A stretch of 64,000 nt of DNA from Tetragonia tetragonoides (GCA_038025085.1 CM076146.1:11656001-11720000); one strand, 5' to 3'; counted from the stretch's first letter, positions 36,990 through 50,625 are shown. The notes: a model not told the origin generated them from the sequence alone. A program made the numbers and translations.

Positions 36990-39900
36990 TTTTTCTAGAT
37001 TAGGACCCGAGAATCGTCACGTTACATGCTTGAGGCACATCCCACGAAAATCGACCAAATTGAAGAGACCAATTGTCAAGGAATCATCTTAAGGTTCGAA
37101 TTCGCCACCTTGTTATGGCCCGAACAAGGACGGGCTTTTACAAAAGAAGAGTCTCCACCTTGTTATGGCCCAAACAAGGAAGGGTTTTTACAAAAGAAAG
37201 GGTTTTATAAACGATTTTAAAGAAAACCATTTAAGAATCCCAAAAGTTGACTCCATCGCGATAAGGCACGAAAATTCTTTGACTGCTCTGCGAATACAAA
37301 GATCTTGGTTCGGGGTCTAGGTTAGAAGGTGCGGACGTCCTCGGACCCGTCTCCTCCTCCGTACTGAGTACGGGCTCGGTACTAATACATTGTATCCCAT
37401 ATGAAAGCTTTGAATTGAATTATGTAATGCCTTGAATAATAAAAGAAAAACACATATATGTACACATTGTCACTTAGCACACTTGCATGTAAAAATCGAT
37501 TTTGAACCGGTGTATTCGTTTACGTACGGCGGGTTTGGATATTACAAATACTTCACTACGTACCATTCATCATAGGTCTTGAATCTACTCCTGGATCAAA
37601 ACCCTTACGTAGTTCTGATCGGGGAATCCGGTCAGTAAGACTCCTTGGATGCCACTAAGGCGGGTATGGATGTTCTTTCCCATAAAAAGGGATATGATTG
37701 AGAAACTTATAGGATGACTCGCAACTTAGGGTCAAATTGATCCGAGGAACCCCCTACTCTCCTCGAAGAAGTAGGAAAAGGCTCAAATGGGAAGATTTGC
37801 CTGTTCATTAGAGGCGTTCAACCCAACAACATTTGGTAATATACGGGGATCAACCCAATTCTTAGCTTTGAGTATAAATATTAGACTTCTCAAAAATATT
37901 CGTTCTTCACTGAGGAATAGCATTCATTGGGGGTGGATAAATGGATGATTTGTGTAGAGTATGGGCATGTATTGGTGGGTAATGGCTTAAAGGAGTCTTT
38001 CTGATAGGATCCCCCGGGATGGCCCGAAGCCAAATAAGAGGGGATGATCAATAATTAGCTTTTGATCGATCATAGGTATTCCACTGGGGAAAATGGTTGT
38101 AACTGGGGAAATGTGGATTTCACTAGGGAATGTGAATTTTTATGAAGGTGATTTGATGGAATGGTAGGTGGAACACCCATGATCGCGTATAAGCAAAAGT
38201 CTGATTCCAACCTCGAATTTGGCCCTGGGCCGGGTTGTGTACATAAACGAATACACTGATTTTAAAAATCGTTTTAACATAATATACATCACACAAGTGA
38301 GAGAAGTTCTTTTTATTTTATTTTCCGAGTTGAATTATTAGCTAAGAACATATGAATGCAAATGTACCAAATGCAGTTAAAGAGGCCTCGGAATAAAAGA
38401 ATTACAAATTGAGTATTTACAATACAAATACAAAAAAGTGTCTAAAAATCCTAAAAAGGAGAAAAATACTTGATCTTCATGTACATGGTACCTCCAGGGC
38501 TCGATCCGGAGAGTTTCGTATTTTTGTGAGTTTGTTTGATAATTAAATGAAAATCGTTTATAGAATCGAACAAAATCGTTTTTACAATAATCTGGACAGA
38601 ATGTCTAAAATTCATATCTCGGTCATAACTCAACAAAATCGAGTTGTTAAAAAGCCTAACTTAGTTCATTTTACTTCATGTTTCCACTGTAAAAATCTCA
38701 AGTCAATACAGTTGACGATCGATGAGTTATTTACGATTTACGAGCTTTTGGAAGTCTTTAGACAAACCATTGGTGTTTGATTTATTGGGAATTATTTACA
38801 AGTGATATAGGTATAAGATTTACAGAAATTAGACTATACTTGAAGTTGGGTATGTACAAACAATTTCATGAATTTCCGACAAGTTTAAGTCATTTAATGA
38901 AAATAAACAAAAGAACTATACAAAGAAGCCCTAATGTTTTAAGTTAACCAAATATCTTTCACTTTGACAGAACCAAACTCGGTTTGATTAATTCATTAAA
39001 AATCGAAATCACCTCCGAATGGAGTGATTCCAAAGTCTAGATTAGTTCTTATTGAGTCTTGTATCCAAATCAAAGTACAACTTTCATTTTAGGGGTGCTA
39101 AAACATCGCAGAAATTTCAGTTAAGTGAACATTGTCATTTCTGGACCTATACTCGGTTGGTTAATTTTAGAATTAAATCTACTTGGTTAAAGTTGAATTA
39201 TTCTTTACAGATTGAAGAAGACATATTAAGGACTTCCTAAAAATATTATCAAGAAAAACACACTATCGTAAGTGGTTAAATGGAGCCATTTATCTACAAG
39301 GTCGAAATCTGAGAAAATCTTCAGAGGGACAGCAATACTTCGTCTTTTGCAAATTCATTTAAAACTTATTTCATATCCAAATTGGACGAAATAGGCGGCT
39401 TTGAAAATATGAGAAAGTCCTCTTCAATTTTCTCAGAAATAGACCAAGTTCAAAACTTAACCGTTTATTAGGTATTTACAGATCTATGGACATTGGTTTT
39501 TTTTAGACACAGAAACTTCAAAATTCAATTATCAACGATTTAACCGTTGGATCTGGATGATGTTTATCCCGTTATAGATCCCTCTGGACAAGGTTTCCTG
39601 TGACACTAACTTCATCAAATTCCGTCCGTTGGCACTTGAACCCTTACCTATGAATTTTGGCCTCTCAAAAAATAGGGTGGTTCGTGCCCACACCTATAAA
39701 GAGGTCCAACTGGTGAAAATGAGATTATTAAGGGGGATAATAGTGTTTAATAGCAATTTATATACAAAATGAATGGTTAGTGAAAACACTTTGAAAAAAT
39801 AATTGAAAGAGAGAGATAAAAGATTACCCTTCCGTAGATTTAGAAATCTCAATCTTCAAAATTAAGTTAGTTAGTACAAACGCCCTTTAGTTTGCACTAA

Positions 39901-40765
39901 CTAGATAAAAAAAGAAGTTTAGAAAATAGGAGAAGCTTTTAGAAGAGCTTTAAAAATGAAGTAAGTTAAAAAGATGATAGGATAATTAGAGAGAGAAAGA
40001 GATTTTAAGAAATAGAGATGAGAAAGTGGCAAAGGGCCTTCAAAATAGCTTTTTAGGTGGTATTTATAAGGGGGAAAGATGGGGGAGAATTAGGGTTAGG
40101 AAAAATGGAGGGTTAGATGTGATGGTAGGTGAATGGTGAGATGAGGGTTGAGAAAATGTGGATGGGAGGGTGACAAATGTCAAGATTGTGGTGAAGGAAA
40201 AAGATGGGAGGAATCTTGTGAGGTGAAAGTGAGTAGGAAAGAGAAGGGATAAGGTGGAAGATGAAATAGAAAAAGGAAAAACAAAATTAAATAAAGAATA
40301 AATAAAAAACGGGGGGGGGGGAATTCTTTTTTTTTTTTTTTCTTTTCTTTCTTCTCCTTTTTCGGTTGTGTGTAGAGAATTTTTTTTTATTTTTATTTTA
40401 ATTTTTGGGTGGGGGTTAATTTATAAAAAAGGGGAGGGTATGTTGGTAATTCTACTTATCACCATTATTCCTCTTTGTCTTTAGCTATTGGATGGGAACA
40501 TAGGAATATCATGATGTCATGCATGACATTGTAATTCCATTCCTTATTTATTTTTGTGTTTTCTCTTTTATACTCTTTTTTGGATTTTTGCTTTATTTTC
40601 TCTTTGGGCTTTGGGCTTGGCTTTCCAAATGGGTTGGGTCACCTTATGTTCCTTAGATGCCCTTTTAGCCCAAATGATTTATTCTAATTAGTGTAATTAC
40701 AGTTAATTTTAATATTAAGTGTAATAATTATTTAAAAGAAACACGAGTCAAAATTCGGCGTCTAC
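36990..40765 (-). repeat. Long LTR D (3' LTR of a minus-strand gypsy element)
   Basis: On the minus strand TGTAGACGCCG starts at 40765, preceded by a purine tract (GGCCAACGAGGGGCATC, complement of 40766-40782). That is the same PPT/LTR border seen in the other Tat elements. The far end is uncertain; a 50-bp direct duplication (CCACCTTGTTATGGCCC at 37105 and 37155) may lie near it. 39857-40090 recurs at 63774-64000, which confirms it is repetitive. No gene is seen. There are long homopolymers at 40310-40345. Confidence 0.65.
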
Positions 40766-41912
40766 AGATGCCCCTCGTTGGCCAAGTTTTTGAGGAATTC
40801 ATCAGGTTCCAAAGAAATGAAGGTCAACGATACAAAAGACACCTAATTTTGACTCTCGAAAATATTAATTATAACAACGATAATAATTATCGTTTAAATG
40901 GTAGTGGCATAGTCGCTAACCACATTCTTCTGTGCACCTCCGGGCGTAAATTCTTTGATCTCGAAGTTTAACCGTTGTTCTTCTGGATGTTCTGATGTTC
41001 TGGATGTTCGGGATGTTCTGGATATTCTGGATGTTCTGGATATTCTGGATATTTTCTGGATGTTTTGGATGTTCTGGATCTTCTAGATGTTCTTGGATAT
41101 CTTTGGATGTTCTTGGATCTTCTGGATCTTCTGGATGTTCCTTTGACTTCAATGTTTCAACTGAATAAATTTTCCATGCAACTCTTGGCGAAAAATCATA
41201 CTCTTCAAGAGTTCATACTTTTGAGAAGTGGGCACACTCAATCTTCTTGACAGGGAAATGCCCCTAGCATCAACTGATCCATTTTCGGAAAAATTCATCC
41301 CGAATAGACAGTTGCCCTTAAGGTGTACCAACAATCTCTTTTCGAATCCCCAATGGATGAACTCTTGTGCTATCACCTTACCTCAACATCTGGAAAGCTT
41401 CGCACACAGATTCTCATGTCTTCGCAAGAGCGACCTTGTGCATAATTAGCTCATTACAGCCCAAAGGCAAATTTTAAATTCAAGGTGTATACCAAGAATG
41501 TTTCGCATGTAGCAGGCTCACAATCGATTAATTTGTCAACATAGCATGTTTAAATGTGCATCATCAACTCTAGATTGAATACGAACTTAAAGACATTCAC
41601 ACCTGAACTTTGTGTAATCAAACTTATAAGCAATTTAGGTAATCGACTTCATTGATATCAAGATGTGAGATACGCTGGTTGGGCTGTCTTTTTATTCAAG
41701 TTGATTCCCACAACTTCCAACACTTTCGTGCAATAGTGAATGGCTCATCCTCTTTATTATTGGTTTGAAATGTGCATTACTTTTGCTTTTATCATTTTCT
41801 TTATTGATTTTTTTTTTGGGTAGTTAGTTATCCGAATGTGATACACCTTTTTGCGCGAATGTTCCCGCAAACCCCCGGTTACTCACTATATCACAATCCT
41901 TGATATGCTTTC
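40766..41912 (-). mobile_element. 3' internal tail of element D
   Basis: This is the internal region next to the LTR D PPT, cut by element 2 at 41912. It contains a 9-bp minisatellite (TTCTGGATG)n at 40978-41150. No coding domain is recognised. Small open frames here are products of the repeat. Confidence 0.5.
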
Positions 41913-43191
41913 TATAAGGACCCAGGATTTCTACGGCACACGCAGTGTGTCCTTATAGAAAATTTGTAAGTTAGGGGGTTTAGATAAGTTCAAGGGACCA
42001 TCGAGCTAGAAAAGCTTTTGTAAAGACTTGAATTGAATAAAAACCATGAAAGAGGTCACAAATCTGCTCTCGGCGTTTTATCGAAGGGACAAACCGAAAG
42101 TACAACCCAATAGCGCGATAAGTGAACTGATCATATTTTTAGAAAGACTCCCGCTCATATAGAACATATGAGTACCCAAGAGTAAAGGGTTCGGGGGCGA
42201 AGGTACGAGGTAGGAAGGTGTTAGGCACCCAACTCGCCCGTATTATGACGGCCTCTACTAACTCAAGTTTGCTTAATAATTTAAAGACGTAATTCCCATG
42301 CAAAACCGGATTAACAACTTAGACTTAGACTATTAATTGGTTCATCACAAGCATCACAACATTTATTTTAACCCTTGTTTAGACATGCATTCGATTGACA
42401 AGTTGAGCATTACAACGGCTAGACATGCTTGGAAGGACAATATTTACGAAGCAATAAAAGACGTTATTCTAGCATGAAATCTACATTATGACTACTAGAA
42501 AATAAACAATTAGGCAAGTAATTTAGTTTGAGCCCTCAGAAGTTTAGTACCTGAACTGTAGGCTATGTTTGACAAGAATAGTAAAGTCAAGATCTCATGT
42601 TCGGAAGAAAGAGAGGGAAGCTCTGAGTCAATATTACTGAGAATAGATGGTGTCAACTGTAGACTGTGTCCTTTGAACTGAGGATCGAGGGTTGTATTTA
42701 TAGGCACAGGAAGGAGGGTTGGACGGTGAAGAGGAGCCGATTTTTGGATTTGGGCTGAAAACAATAGTCGGGCCGGGGAGCTCATCGAGCGCCGCTAGCG
42801 GCTCTGGTTTTTATTCCAGAGCCGCTGACGGCTGTGATATGCCAGCTGGTTGTCGTTATAATGACAACATCTAGTCTATTTTAATTTTCTGGAGGAATTA
42901 AGTGTCCTGGAAAATATAAAAAGACCGTTTTATCCTTTAGGCGGTAAAAGATGGTTCTACCCCTGATTCGCAACTTGGCGAGCGGGAGTCAGAAAAGGTC
43001 ATGAGATGTGTTGTTGGAAAGCTCTTGAACGGGGCTTTTGAATGGGATGGGAATGAATGAGTGATCGAGGAAAAACCTGAGACCATATCTTACCTATTAA
43101 CGCAAAAATAGCGTTCAAGTTTATAAATTACTCCTTTCATCATCGGGCTTTTGCGGAGAAATCTGAAGGCACTTTTTTTTTGGCGTCTACA
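41913..43191 (-). promoter_or_regulatory. LTR B of element 2 (3' LTR)
   Basis: The complement starts TGTAGACGCC and matches 50984-52305 in stretches such as CAGATTTCTCCGCAAAA and GATGATGAAAGGAGTAATTT. The TATA box TATAAATA is at 42702-42695. The palindrome GCCGCTAGCGGC and its variant lie at about 42790-42835, about 85 bp upstream of it. Confidence 0.85.
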
Positions 43192-43494
43192 TAAGCCCCC
43201 ACTTTGATCGAGCTTGAGTAAAAGCGAAGATCAAAGTATTCCGAAGGCGACATGCATGATGCTGATGTGCACATGGTGTGTGAGAGTGTACAGTATGAAT
43301 GCATATGAAGACAAACATGGGTTGGGACATGCTTGTAGAGTGCTAAGATTTCATCTCTGTGAACACAGCAGAACATAAAGGTTATGGTTATCAGGATAGA
43401 ACACCGCTCGTAGATGGTCTAAACGTCTGCTGGGGATCTGTATTCCGAGTGAATGAAAAAGTTAGTAATACTTTGAGAATAATCAACGTGGAAT

Positions 43495-44614
43495 GCTTCG
43501 ACAAATAGTGACTAAACACCACTCGGCGGGTGCCGAGATTCCGTCTCTGTATAAGAAGCAAAAAAGTCGACGAGACAACGCGATTAAAAATAACGGTTGT
43601 AAATGGGAAGCAACACTGATGAGAGTGACTAGTATAAATGCTTTATTGAGCAAGCAGTGACTAAGCACCACTCAATGTATGCTGAGATTCCGTCCCTGCA
43701 TGAGAAACGAAAAGGTTGACGAGACAGCGGGATCAAAATGACGGCTGTAAAATGGTTGAAACATATGAACAATTTAAATGAAATAGCTTAAGAAATCATT
43801 GACTGAAACATAAAAAAATGAAGGACAGTATAACCGCAACAGTTTAAGCAATCATTGACTAACACAAATGAGTAACCTCGTAGAAGGCCAGTTTAACCGC
43901 AATAGCTTAAGCGGACATTGACTGACCCGAATTTGTGACCTCTTAGAAGGCCAGTTTAATCGCAATAGCTTAAGCGATCATTGACTGACCCGAATTTGTG
44001 AACTCCTAGAAGGCCAGTTTAACCGCAATAGCTTAAGAGGACATTGACTGACCCGAATTTATGACCTCGTAGAAGGCCAGTTTAACCGCAATAGCTTAAG
44101 CGGACATTGACTTACCCGAATTTGTGACCTCGTAGATGCCCAGTTTAACCGCAATAGCTTAAGCGGACATTGACTGACCAGAATTTGTGAGGTTGGGACT
44201 TTGGGACTTTGGGACATCGGGACATTTCGACATTGGGTCATTGGGACTTTGGGACATTGAGACGTTGGGTCATCGGGACATTGAGACGTTGGGTCATCGG
44301 GACATTGGGACATTGGGACATTGGGACATTGGGTCATTGGGATTTTGGGATTTGGGATTTTGAGACTTTTGGAACATTGGGATTTTGGGACATTGAGACA
44401 TTGGGACTTTGGGACATTGAGACATTGGAATTTTGGGATTTTGAGACTTTTGGGACGTTGGGATTTTGGGACGTTGAGACATTAGGACATTGGGACTTTG
44501 GGAGATTTAGACATTGGGTCATTGGGATTTTGGGATATTGAGACTTTGGGATATTGGGACTTTGGGACATTGAGATATTCGGACATTGAGATTTTGGGAC
44601 ATTGGGACATTGAT
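43495..44614 (+). repeat. Compound tandem arrays next to the element 2 PPT
   Basis: Three arrays are stacked. The first is two copies of a roughly 150-bp unit (GTGACTAARCACCACTC at about 43507 and 43659). The second is about six copies of a 63-bp unit (GAAGGCCAGTTTAACCGCAA at 43883, 43946, 44009 and 44072). The third is a 9-bp GGGACATTG minisatellite (44190-44614). The last is duplicated at 46668-46806. Confidence 0.9.
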
Positions 44615-44906
44615 GAGGCCAGCAGATTTACTGGGCTTTAAATAATTTTGACACTCTGGGTGACAAATATCATCAGGGCATATCTGGGCTCGTGTATTTG
44701 GTTCCTGCAAAATAATTGGGTTAGTTTTACCTGAGAATAATTGGTACCGTAAGATGGGCCAACTATTCAATTTGAACTTGTGGGCCAAAGGGATTCGCTC
44801 CCGTGCGCTTGGTATTGATTTTGCCGCGGACGAACTGAAGTAACGGCTTCTGGGTTAGAAAAAGTCGTGGGGCAGCAGATGAGGGCCCGCGTGTGCAGGC
44901 CTGGAA

Positions 44907-44943
44907 GGGCCGCTAGGGGCTTTCGCGAGCGCCGCTAGCGGCC
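44907..44943 (+). promoter_or_regulatory. Palindrome cluster upstream of PMD copy ii
   Basis: GGCCGCTAGGGGC and CGCCGCTAGCGGCC lie about 280 bp before the PMD ATG at 45225. A probable 5'-UTR intron (GTAAGT at about 45061 to TAG at about 45200) accounts for part of the gap. The duplicated copy is at 47097-47133, upstream of 47416. Confidence 0.6.
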
Positions 44944-45224
44944 CTCAACTTGAGCAGCCTAAAAGGCTCTTCGCGAATTTTTTTTCCGCGTTTCGCCTCA
45001 TTCTTCTTCTTCTTCGCCGAGCCATTGTCGAGCAATACCCACCATTGCTGAGTGCCTCAAGGTAAGTCAATTCTTGACCAAATTCTTCGATTTTTGTCTT
45101 GAACTTGCTTATTTTTCCCCATAGTTTCTGAGTTTTGGGTTGCATTGTTGAATGGGTACTTGTTTCTTGCGAATCTGAAACTTGAAATTTTCACATGTAG
45201 AGAGAGAAAACTTCATTCTTCTTC

Positions 45225-46653
45225 CATGGCTCCTAAGGACAAAGGGAACCATCCCATGAGTGGGGAGGAGGAGAACCGAGACCTTTTTCGTACTGGGCTC
45301 CCTTATTCTAGTACGCCCCTTACTCGTCATGCCAATGGGGAAAATTTGTACCAGGATTCGTTTATAAAGAAGGACAGGCGCCCGGCTGGGATTTGGGACC
45401 GTAGTATTTTGCTATTGGACAGGCAGAGTCATCTGTCTAACCTTCAGTTGGTATGTTTTCTGACTCTCTCCTTTTTTGGTTCTGTTTCGTATATATTTTT
45501 CTTTGAACTGGAAATTTGATCTGTTAGTCCTTTAGGGTATCTTCCTTGCGGGTAGTCTTTGAGGGGCCATTTGGCTTCGTGTGGTACTTGGGGGATCGCT
45601 TGACTCGGCTGGTCTATCCAGCCTTGGGTGGTCATTTGGTTTCGGAGGACCCCCCGATGACCATGTTCTACCTGCGCGGTTTGAGCGTGGAACATTTGGG
45701 GGTCGTGGCTCATGGTATGGCGACCACAGAGTTTATTGAGCCGGAGATTGCTGGCTTGGATCGCACGGCTGTGTACTTGGCTTATTGCTTGGGTCGTCTG
45801 ATGCCGGATCTCACTTCTGAGGTAAGATCTTCGTTTGTGCCTTTTCATCTATATGCGTGATATACTGACTTTTGTGTCTTGCAGGCTGATCGTTTGGCTC
45901 CTCAGGGTCCCAGGAGGTCCCATTTCAGAGTTCCTCGTGGTCAGCCCCAAGTGTGACCTTGCCGAGCAATGAGGTGAGGTACATTGGTGAGAGTGGGGGA
46001 CGTATAGTAGAGGAGTTCCCTCTACATACTGCTGATGGAGAGACTGTGGATGGCTAGCCCTTGCCCGATGGTTGTACGGGGGTAAGTTTCTTTTTACCTT
46101 TTCTTGTGTTTTGTGTTTGCTTTTGAATGTTGATTATATCTTCTGTGTCTTTTGTAGCAGAACCGGGAGCAGACTTCTCATGTCTTCAAGCTCATCCACC
46201 TATTGAAGAAAGGCTATGGCCGGGTAATGGGCAAAGGGAAGAGTTCTCGATCCAGGATTGCTGATGTAAGTAGACTTTTGTCTTTTGTTTTGCTAAGTGT
46301 GGTGTTTAGCTTAACATTTCGGTCTTGATTGCTTGCAGATGTCGTAGTCTTCGTTCTCGGTGGGACCTCGACATTCTTCTGCTGCGAGGGCTTCTTCGGC
46401 GGGCAGGTCGTCTGCTGCTCGTTCACCCTTTGTAGTTGCAACCAGGCCTCCTGTTGGTGAGGCACCCAGACCTTCTATGTCGCATATTCCCATGCCCGAG
46501 ATGTTTTCTCTAGCGGGTTTTCAGCCTTCTTTCAGTAGTAGGCCTGTTGTGACCCCTATGGCTGGAGGTTGGGAGAATGCCGCTGGGTGGGGTGTTCCTC
46601 AAGCTTGGCCTTCTTACCAGGATGCGGCATTGGACTTTGCTAGTCAAGCCATG
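45225..46653 (+). pseudogene. PMD-like gene copy ii (PMD core deleted)
   Basis: Exon 1 (MAPKDKGNHPMSGEEE) is nearly identical to copy iii. Intron 1 then jumps at about 45526 straight into exon 4 sequence (SSLRVVFEGPFGFVWYLGD). The mobile-domain exons 2-3, about 1.15 kb, are therefore lost at an AGT microhomology. Exons 5-7 follow, with the same 1-bp deletion (CAGCCCCAAGTGTGACC) and TAG as copy iii. The third codon of exon 7 is TAG where copy iii has CAG. The copy stops at about 46653 inside exon 7 and runs into the GGGACATTG array. Confidence 0.8.
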
Positions 46654-46667
46654 GAGAGCTACAAAGG

Positions 46668-46806
46668 GTCATTGGGACATTGAGACTTTGGGAGATTTAG
46701 ACATTGGGTCATTGGGATTTTGGGATATTGAGACTTTGGGATATTGGGACTTTGGGACATTGAGATATTGGGACATTGAGATTTTGGGACATTGGGACAT
46801 TGATGA
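46668..46806 (+). repeat. Second copy of the GGGACATTG minisatellite
   Basis: This is essentially identical to 44475-44614 and is followed by the same GATGAGGCCAGCAGATTTAC sequence. It marks the junction of an internal tandem duplication of about 2.2 kb. Confidence 0.9.
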
Positions 46807-47415
46807 GGCCAGCAGATTTACCGGGCTTCAAATAATTTTGACACTCTGGGTGACAAATATCATCGGGGCATATCTGGGCTCGTGTATTTGGTTCCTGCAA
46901 AATAATTGGGTTAGTTTTACTTGTGAATAATTGGTACCGTAAGATGGGCCAACTATTGAATTTGAACTTGTGGGCCAAAGGGATTCACTCCCGTGCGCTT
47001 GGTATTGATTTTGCCGCGGACGAACTGAAGTAACGGCTTCTGGGTTAGAAAAAGTCATGGGGCAGCAGATGAGGGCCCGCATGTGCAGGACTGGAAGGGC
47101 CGCTAGGGGCTCTCGCGAGCGCCGCTAGCGGCCCTCAACTTAAGCAGCCTAAAAGGCTCTTCGCGAATTTTTTTCTCGCGTTTCGCCTCATTCTTCTTCT
47201 TCTTCGCCGAGCCATTGTCGAGCAATACCCACCATTGTTGAGTGCCTCAAGGTAAGTCGATTCTTGACCAAATTCTTCAATTTTTGTCTTGAACTTGCTT
47301 ATTTTTCCCCATAGTTTCTGAGTTTTGGGTTGCATTGTTGAATGGGTACTTGTTTCTTGCGAATCTGAAACTTGAAATTTTCACATGTAGAGAGAGAAAA
47401 CTTCATTCTTCTTCC

Positions 47416-50208
47416 ATGGCTCCTAAGGACAAAGGGAACTGTCCCATGAGTGGGGAGGAGGAGAACCGAGACCTTTTTCGTACTGGGCTCCCTTATTCTA
47501 GTACGCCCCTTGCTCGTAATGCCAATGGGGCAAATTTGTACCAGGATTCGTTTATGCAGAAGGACAGGCGCCAGGCTGGGATTTGGGACCGTAGTATTTG
47601 GCTATTGGACAGGCAGAGTCATCTGTCTAACCTTCAGTTGGTATGTTTTCTGACTCTCTCCTTTTTTGGTTCTGTTTAGTATATATTTTTCTTTGAACTG
47701 GAAATTTGATCTGTTAGTGCCTCGTCACATGAACAAATTGGGATTTATATTGGATTGGTGGTCAGCTGTATATGATTTGTGTGGAATTATTTTGGCAGTA
47801 TATGGAGTGTTGAGGATATTTTGTTTGTTGCCTAGGGTATTGGTATTCTGCTGCAGGCTCATGGGTCCACTTCTCACTGGGACATGATGTTGGACACATT
47901 TTCTGTGAGAGCTAGGGAGATAGTGCAAGGTTTGTGTTTTGAGCACTTCTTGTCGGTTATCCCAACATGTCACTCTGGGGATACTAGGATAATTCCTCGG
48001 GGGTTACTTGAGAGGTTCTGGGATACCACGAACACTTTCCATACCTCTGTGGGGGAGATGTTTCCTACCCCTTATCAGTTCGTTGTACTGACGGGCTTGT
48101 CCTTTAGAGGGCGTCGTATACAGTATGACACGAATTACTATCGGCAGAGTGATAGGTTGCTTGAGTTGTATGGGCCTGTGTCTGCCCATTTTAGAGAGGA
48201 CCGAGTTTCTTTGCCGAGGTTATGGGCAGCCTTGGTGGAGCAGGGACTTACTGAGGAGCAGAGGGCCCGCATTTTCTTAGCTTACCTATTGGGGGCGACC
48301 ATTTTTGCCTAGAAGAAGAGCGTGTGTCGGGTGGGTTTCTTGACATGTTTAGACGACTTGCCCAAAGTCCATGAGTACAACTTCGGTGCTCCCGCGTATT
48401 TTACTTTAGTTAGGTGGTGTCGCCAGGCTTGCATGCCTAAACCGACGAGTCAGAGGGCGTCTATCTCGGGCCCGTGGAGGATACTGGAGGTAGGAATATA
48501 TGTTTCCCTTTTTCTTTGCACATGCATGTTTTGTAGGAGAGCTGTATCTCTTTTTTATTGCTTGTATGGCAGTTGTGGTTCTTTGAGTATTTTCCCGTCT
48601 TTGGTCCTCACCGTCCTGGTTTGAGGATGTTTCTGCTAGGTTCACGGTGGGTGGGTAGAGATAACCACCCATTTTCTTCTTTGGAGCATTTTCGAGCTAC
48701 CTTTGAGAGCCATGTCGCATTCGAGGTATGTTGCCTTCGACTTGCTTATGTATGTATATTTTTTTTTCATCCATTTGCTGTGAATGAACTTTGATCTTGT
48801 AATTTGCAGGTGTCGTGGACTGCTTTTGACGGTATTCCCGAGGTTCTGCCCCATGTCACCATCGAGTCCTTTAGGGTATCTTCCTTGCGGGTGGTCTTTG
48901 AGGGGCCATTTGGCTTCGTGTGGTACTTGGGGGATCGCTTGACTCGGCTAGTCTATCCTGCCTTGGGTGGTCATTTGGTTTCGGAGGACCCCCCGATGAC
49001 CATGTTCTACCTGCGCAGTTTGAGCGTGGAACATTTGGGGGTCGTGGCTCATGGTATGGCGACCACGGAGTTTATTGAGCCGGAGATTGCTGGCTTGGAT
49101 CGCACGGTTGTGTACTTGGCTTATTGCTTGGGTCGTCTGATGCCGGATCTCACTTCTGAGGTAAGATCTTCGTTTGTGCCTTTTCATCTATATGCGTGAT
49201 ATACTGACTTTTGTGTCTTGCAGGCTGATCGTTTGGCTCCTCAGGGTCCCAGGAGGTCCCATTTCAGAGTTCCTCGTGGTCAGCCCCAAGTGTGACCTTG
49301 CCGAGCAATGAGGTGAGGTACATTGGTGAGAGTGGGGGACGTATAGTAGAGGAGTTCCCTCTACATACTGCTGATGGAGAGACTGTGGATGGCTAGCCCT
49401 TGCCCGATGGTTGTACGGGGGTAAGTTTCTTTTTACCTTTTCTTGTGTTTTGTGTTTGCTTTTGAATGTTGATTATATCTTCTGTGTCTTTTGTAGCAGA
49501 ACCGGGAGCAGACTTCTCATGTCTTCAAGCTCATCCACCTATTGAAGAAAGGCTATGGCCGGGTAATGGGCAAAGGGAAGAGTTCTCGATCCATGATTGT
49601 TGATGTAAGTAGACTTTTGTCTTTTGTTTAGCTAAGTGTGCTGTTTAGCTTAACATTTCGGTCTTGATTGCTTGCAGATGTCGCAGTCTTCGTCCTCGGT
49701 GGGACCTCGACATTCTTCTGCTGCGAGGGCTTCTTCGGCGGGCAGGTCATCTGCTGCTCGTATACCCTTTGTAGTTGCAACCAAGCCTCCTGTTGGTGAG
49801 GCACCCGGACCTTCTATGCCGCATATTCCCATGCCCGAGATGTTTTCTCCAGCGGGTTTTCAGCCTTCTTTCAGTAGTAGGCCTTTTGTGACCCTTATGG
49901 CTGGAGGTTGGGCGAATGCCCCTTGGTGGGGTGTTCCTCAAGCTTGGCCTTCATACCAGGATGCGGCTAAGGACTTTTCTAGTCAAGCCATGGAGTGCTT
50001 CTTCAGGGTGGGGTTTCCGGCAGGTACCCCTATGCATGCACCAGTGTATGATGGACGGGATATGAGGCCCAACAACAGCAGGCCTATTTATAGCTTGTTC
50101 AGTACTCAGGGCTCTTTCCACTACTCGACTGGGAACTATGGTCAGGGACCGTCTATTGAGGATGAGGCTGATAGCAATGGCGATGATGACTCCAGTTTAA
50201 CCATGTAG
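47416..50208 (+). pseudogene. PMD-like gene copy iii, seven exons (near complete)
   Basis: Predicted exons are 47416-47640, 47857-48489, 48573-48725, 48810-49160, about 49224-49421, about 49497-49604 and 49678-50208, all GT-AG. Exon 2 holds the PMD-like core (FEHFLSVIPT, ERFWDTTNTFHTSVGEM, FVVLTGLSFRG). Exon 4 has EGPFGFVWYLGDRLTRLVYP. Exon 7 is a Ser/Pro/Gly-rich tail ending DDDSSLTM. Defects are TAG at 48310-48312 (CAG expected from flanking sense) and a 1-bp deletion in exon 5 relative to copy iv. A further TAG lies later in exon 5. The protein would be about 700 residues. Relative to element 2 it is an antisense gene. Confidence 0.8.
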
Positions 50209-50564
50209 GATTGCTTTGTAAACATTGGTCCTCGAACTTTGAACTTCTGTTGTATGCATTTTATATGATATGTATGCTATGATGACTCGATTATGCCCGT
50301 CTTATCTCTAAATACGCAAAGTGTTATGCAGTAAAGAGTAGACCACAATTTAGAGAATAAAATAAGGAAAGGTAAAAATTGCAAGAAAAAAGCAAAAATT
50401 ACACACCCCCTAAAAAAATAAAAAAAAATAAAAAAAATGTAAAAGAATAAGACTAAGAGAGTCTCGGGCCTTGTAACTCTGTTGTGCATCTGAAAAATTG
50501 GGCTTAAATCGAGCGAAACAGACCGAGCGGGCAGAAATAAAAAAACAGATGATTAGGCCGAGGT

Positions 50565-50625
50565 CAGGGCCGCTAGCGGCGCTGGGCCAATGAAGAGGGC
50601 CGCTAGCGGCTCTGGCTCTGGGCCT
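50565..50625 (+). promoter_or_regulatory. Palindrome cluster upstream of DUF7745 fragment (element 2)
   Basis: GGCCGCTAGCGGC occurs twice (about 50569-50580 and 50600-50611). The downstream position that is TATAAATA in element 3 reads CCAACAAATAGG here (about 50665-50676), so the TATA box is lost. Confidence 0.7.

Noticed and set aside
40916..41152. HPEDPEDP/NIQNIQNI repeat peptide
   Set aside because: Translation of the TTCTGGATG minisatellite in element D.
44059..44788. Several repeat-rich frames (QCPNVPMSQ-like and GHWDIGTLG-like)
   Set aside because: These arise from the 9-bp GGGACATTG minisatellite on both strands. No start context, intron logic or family resemblance.
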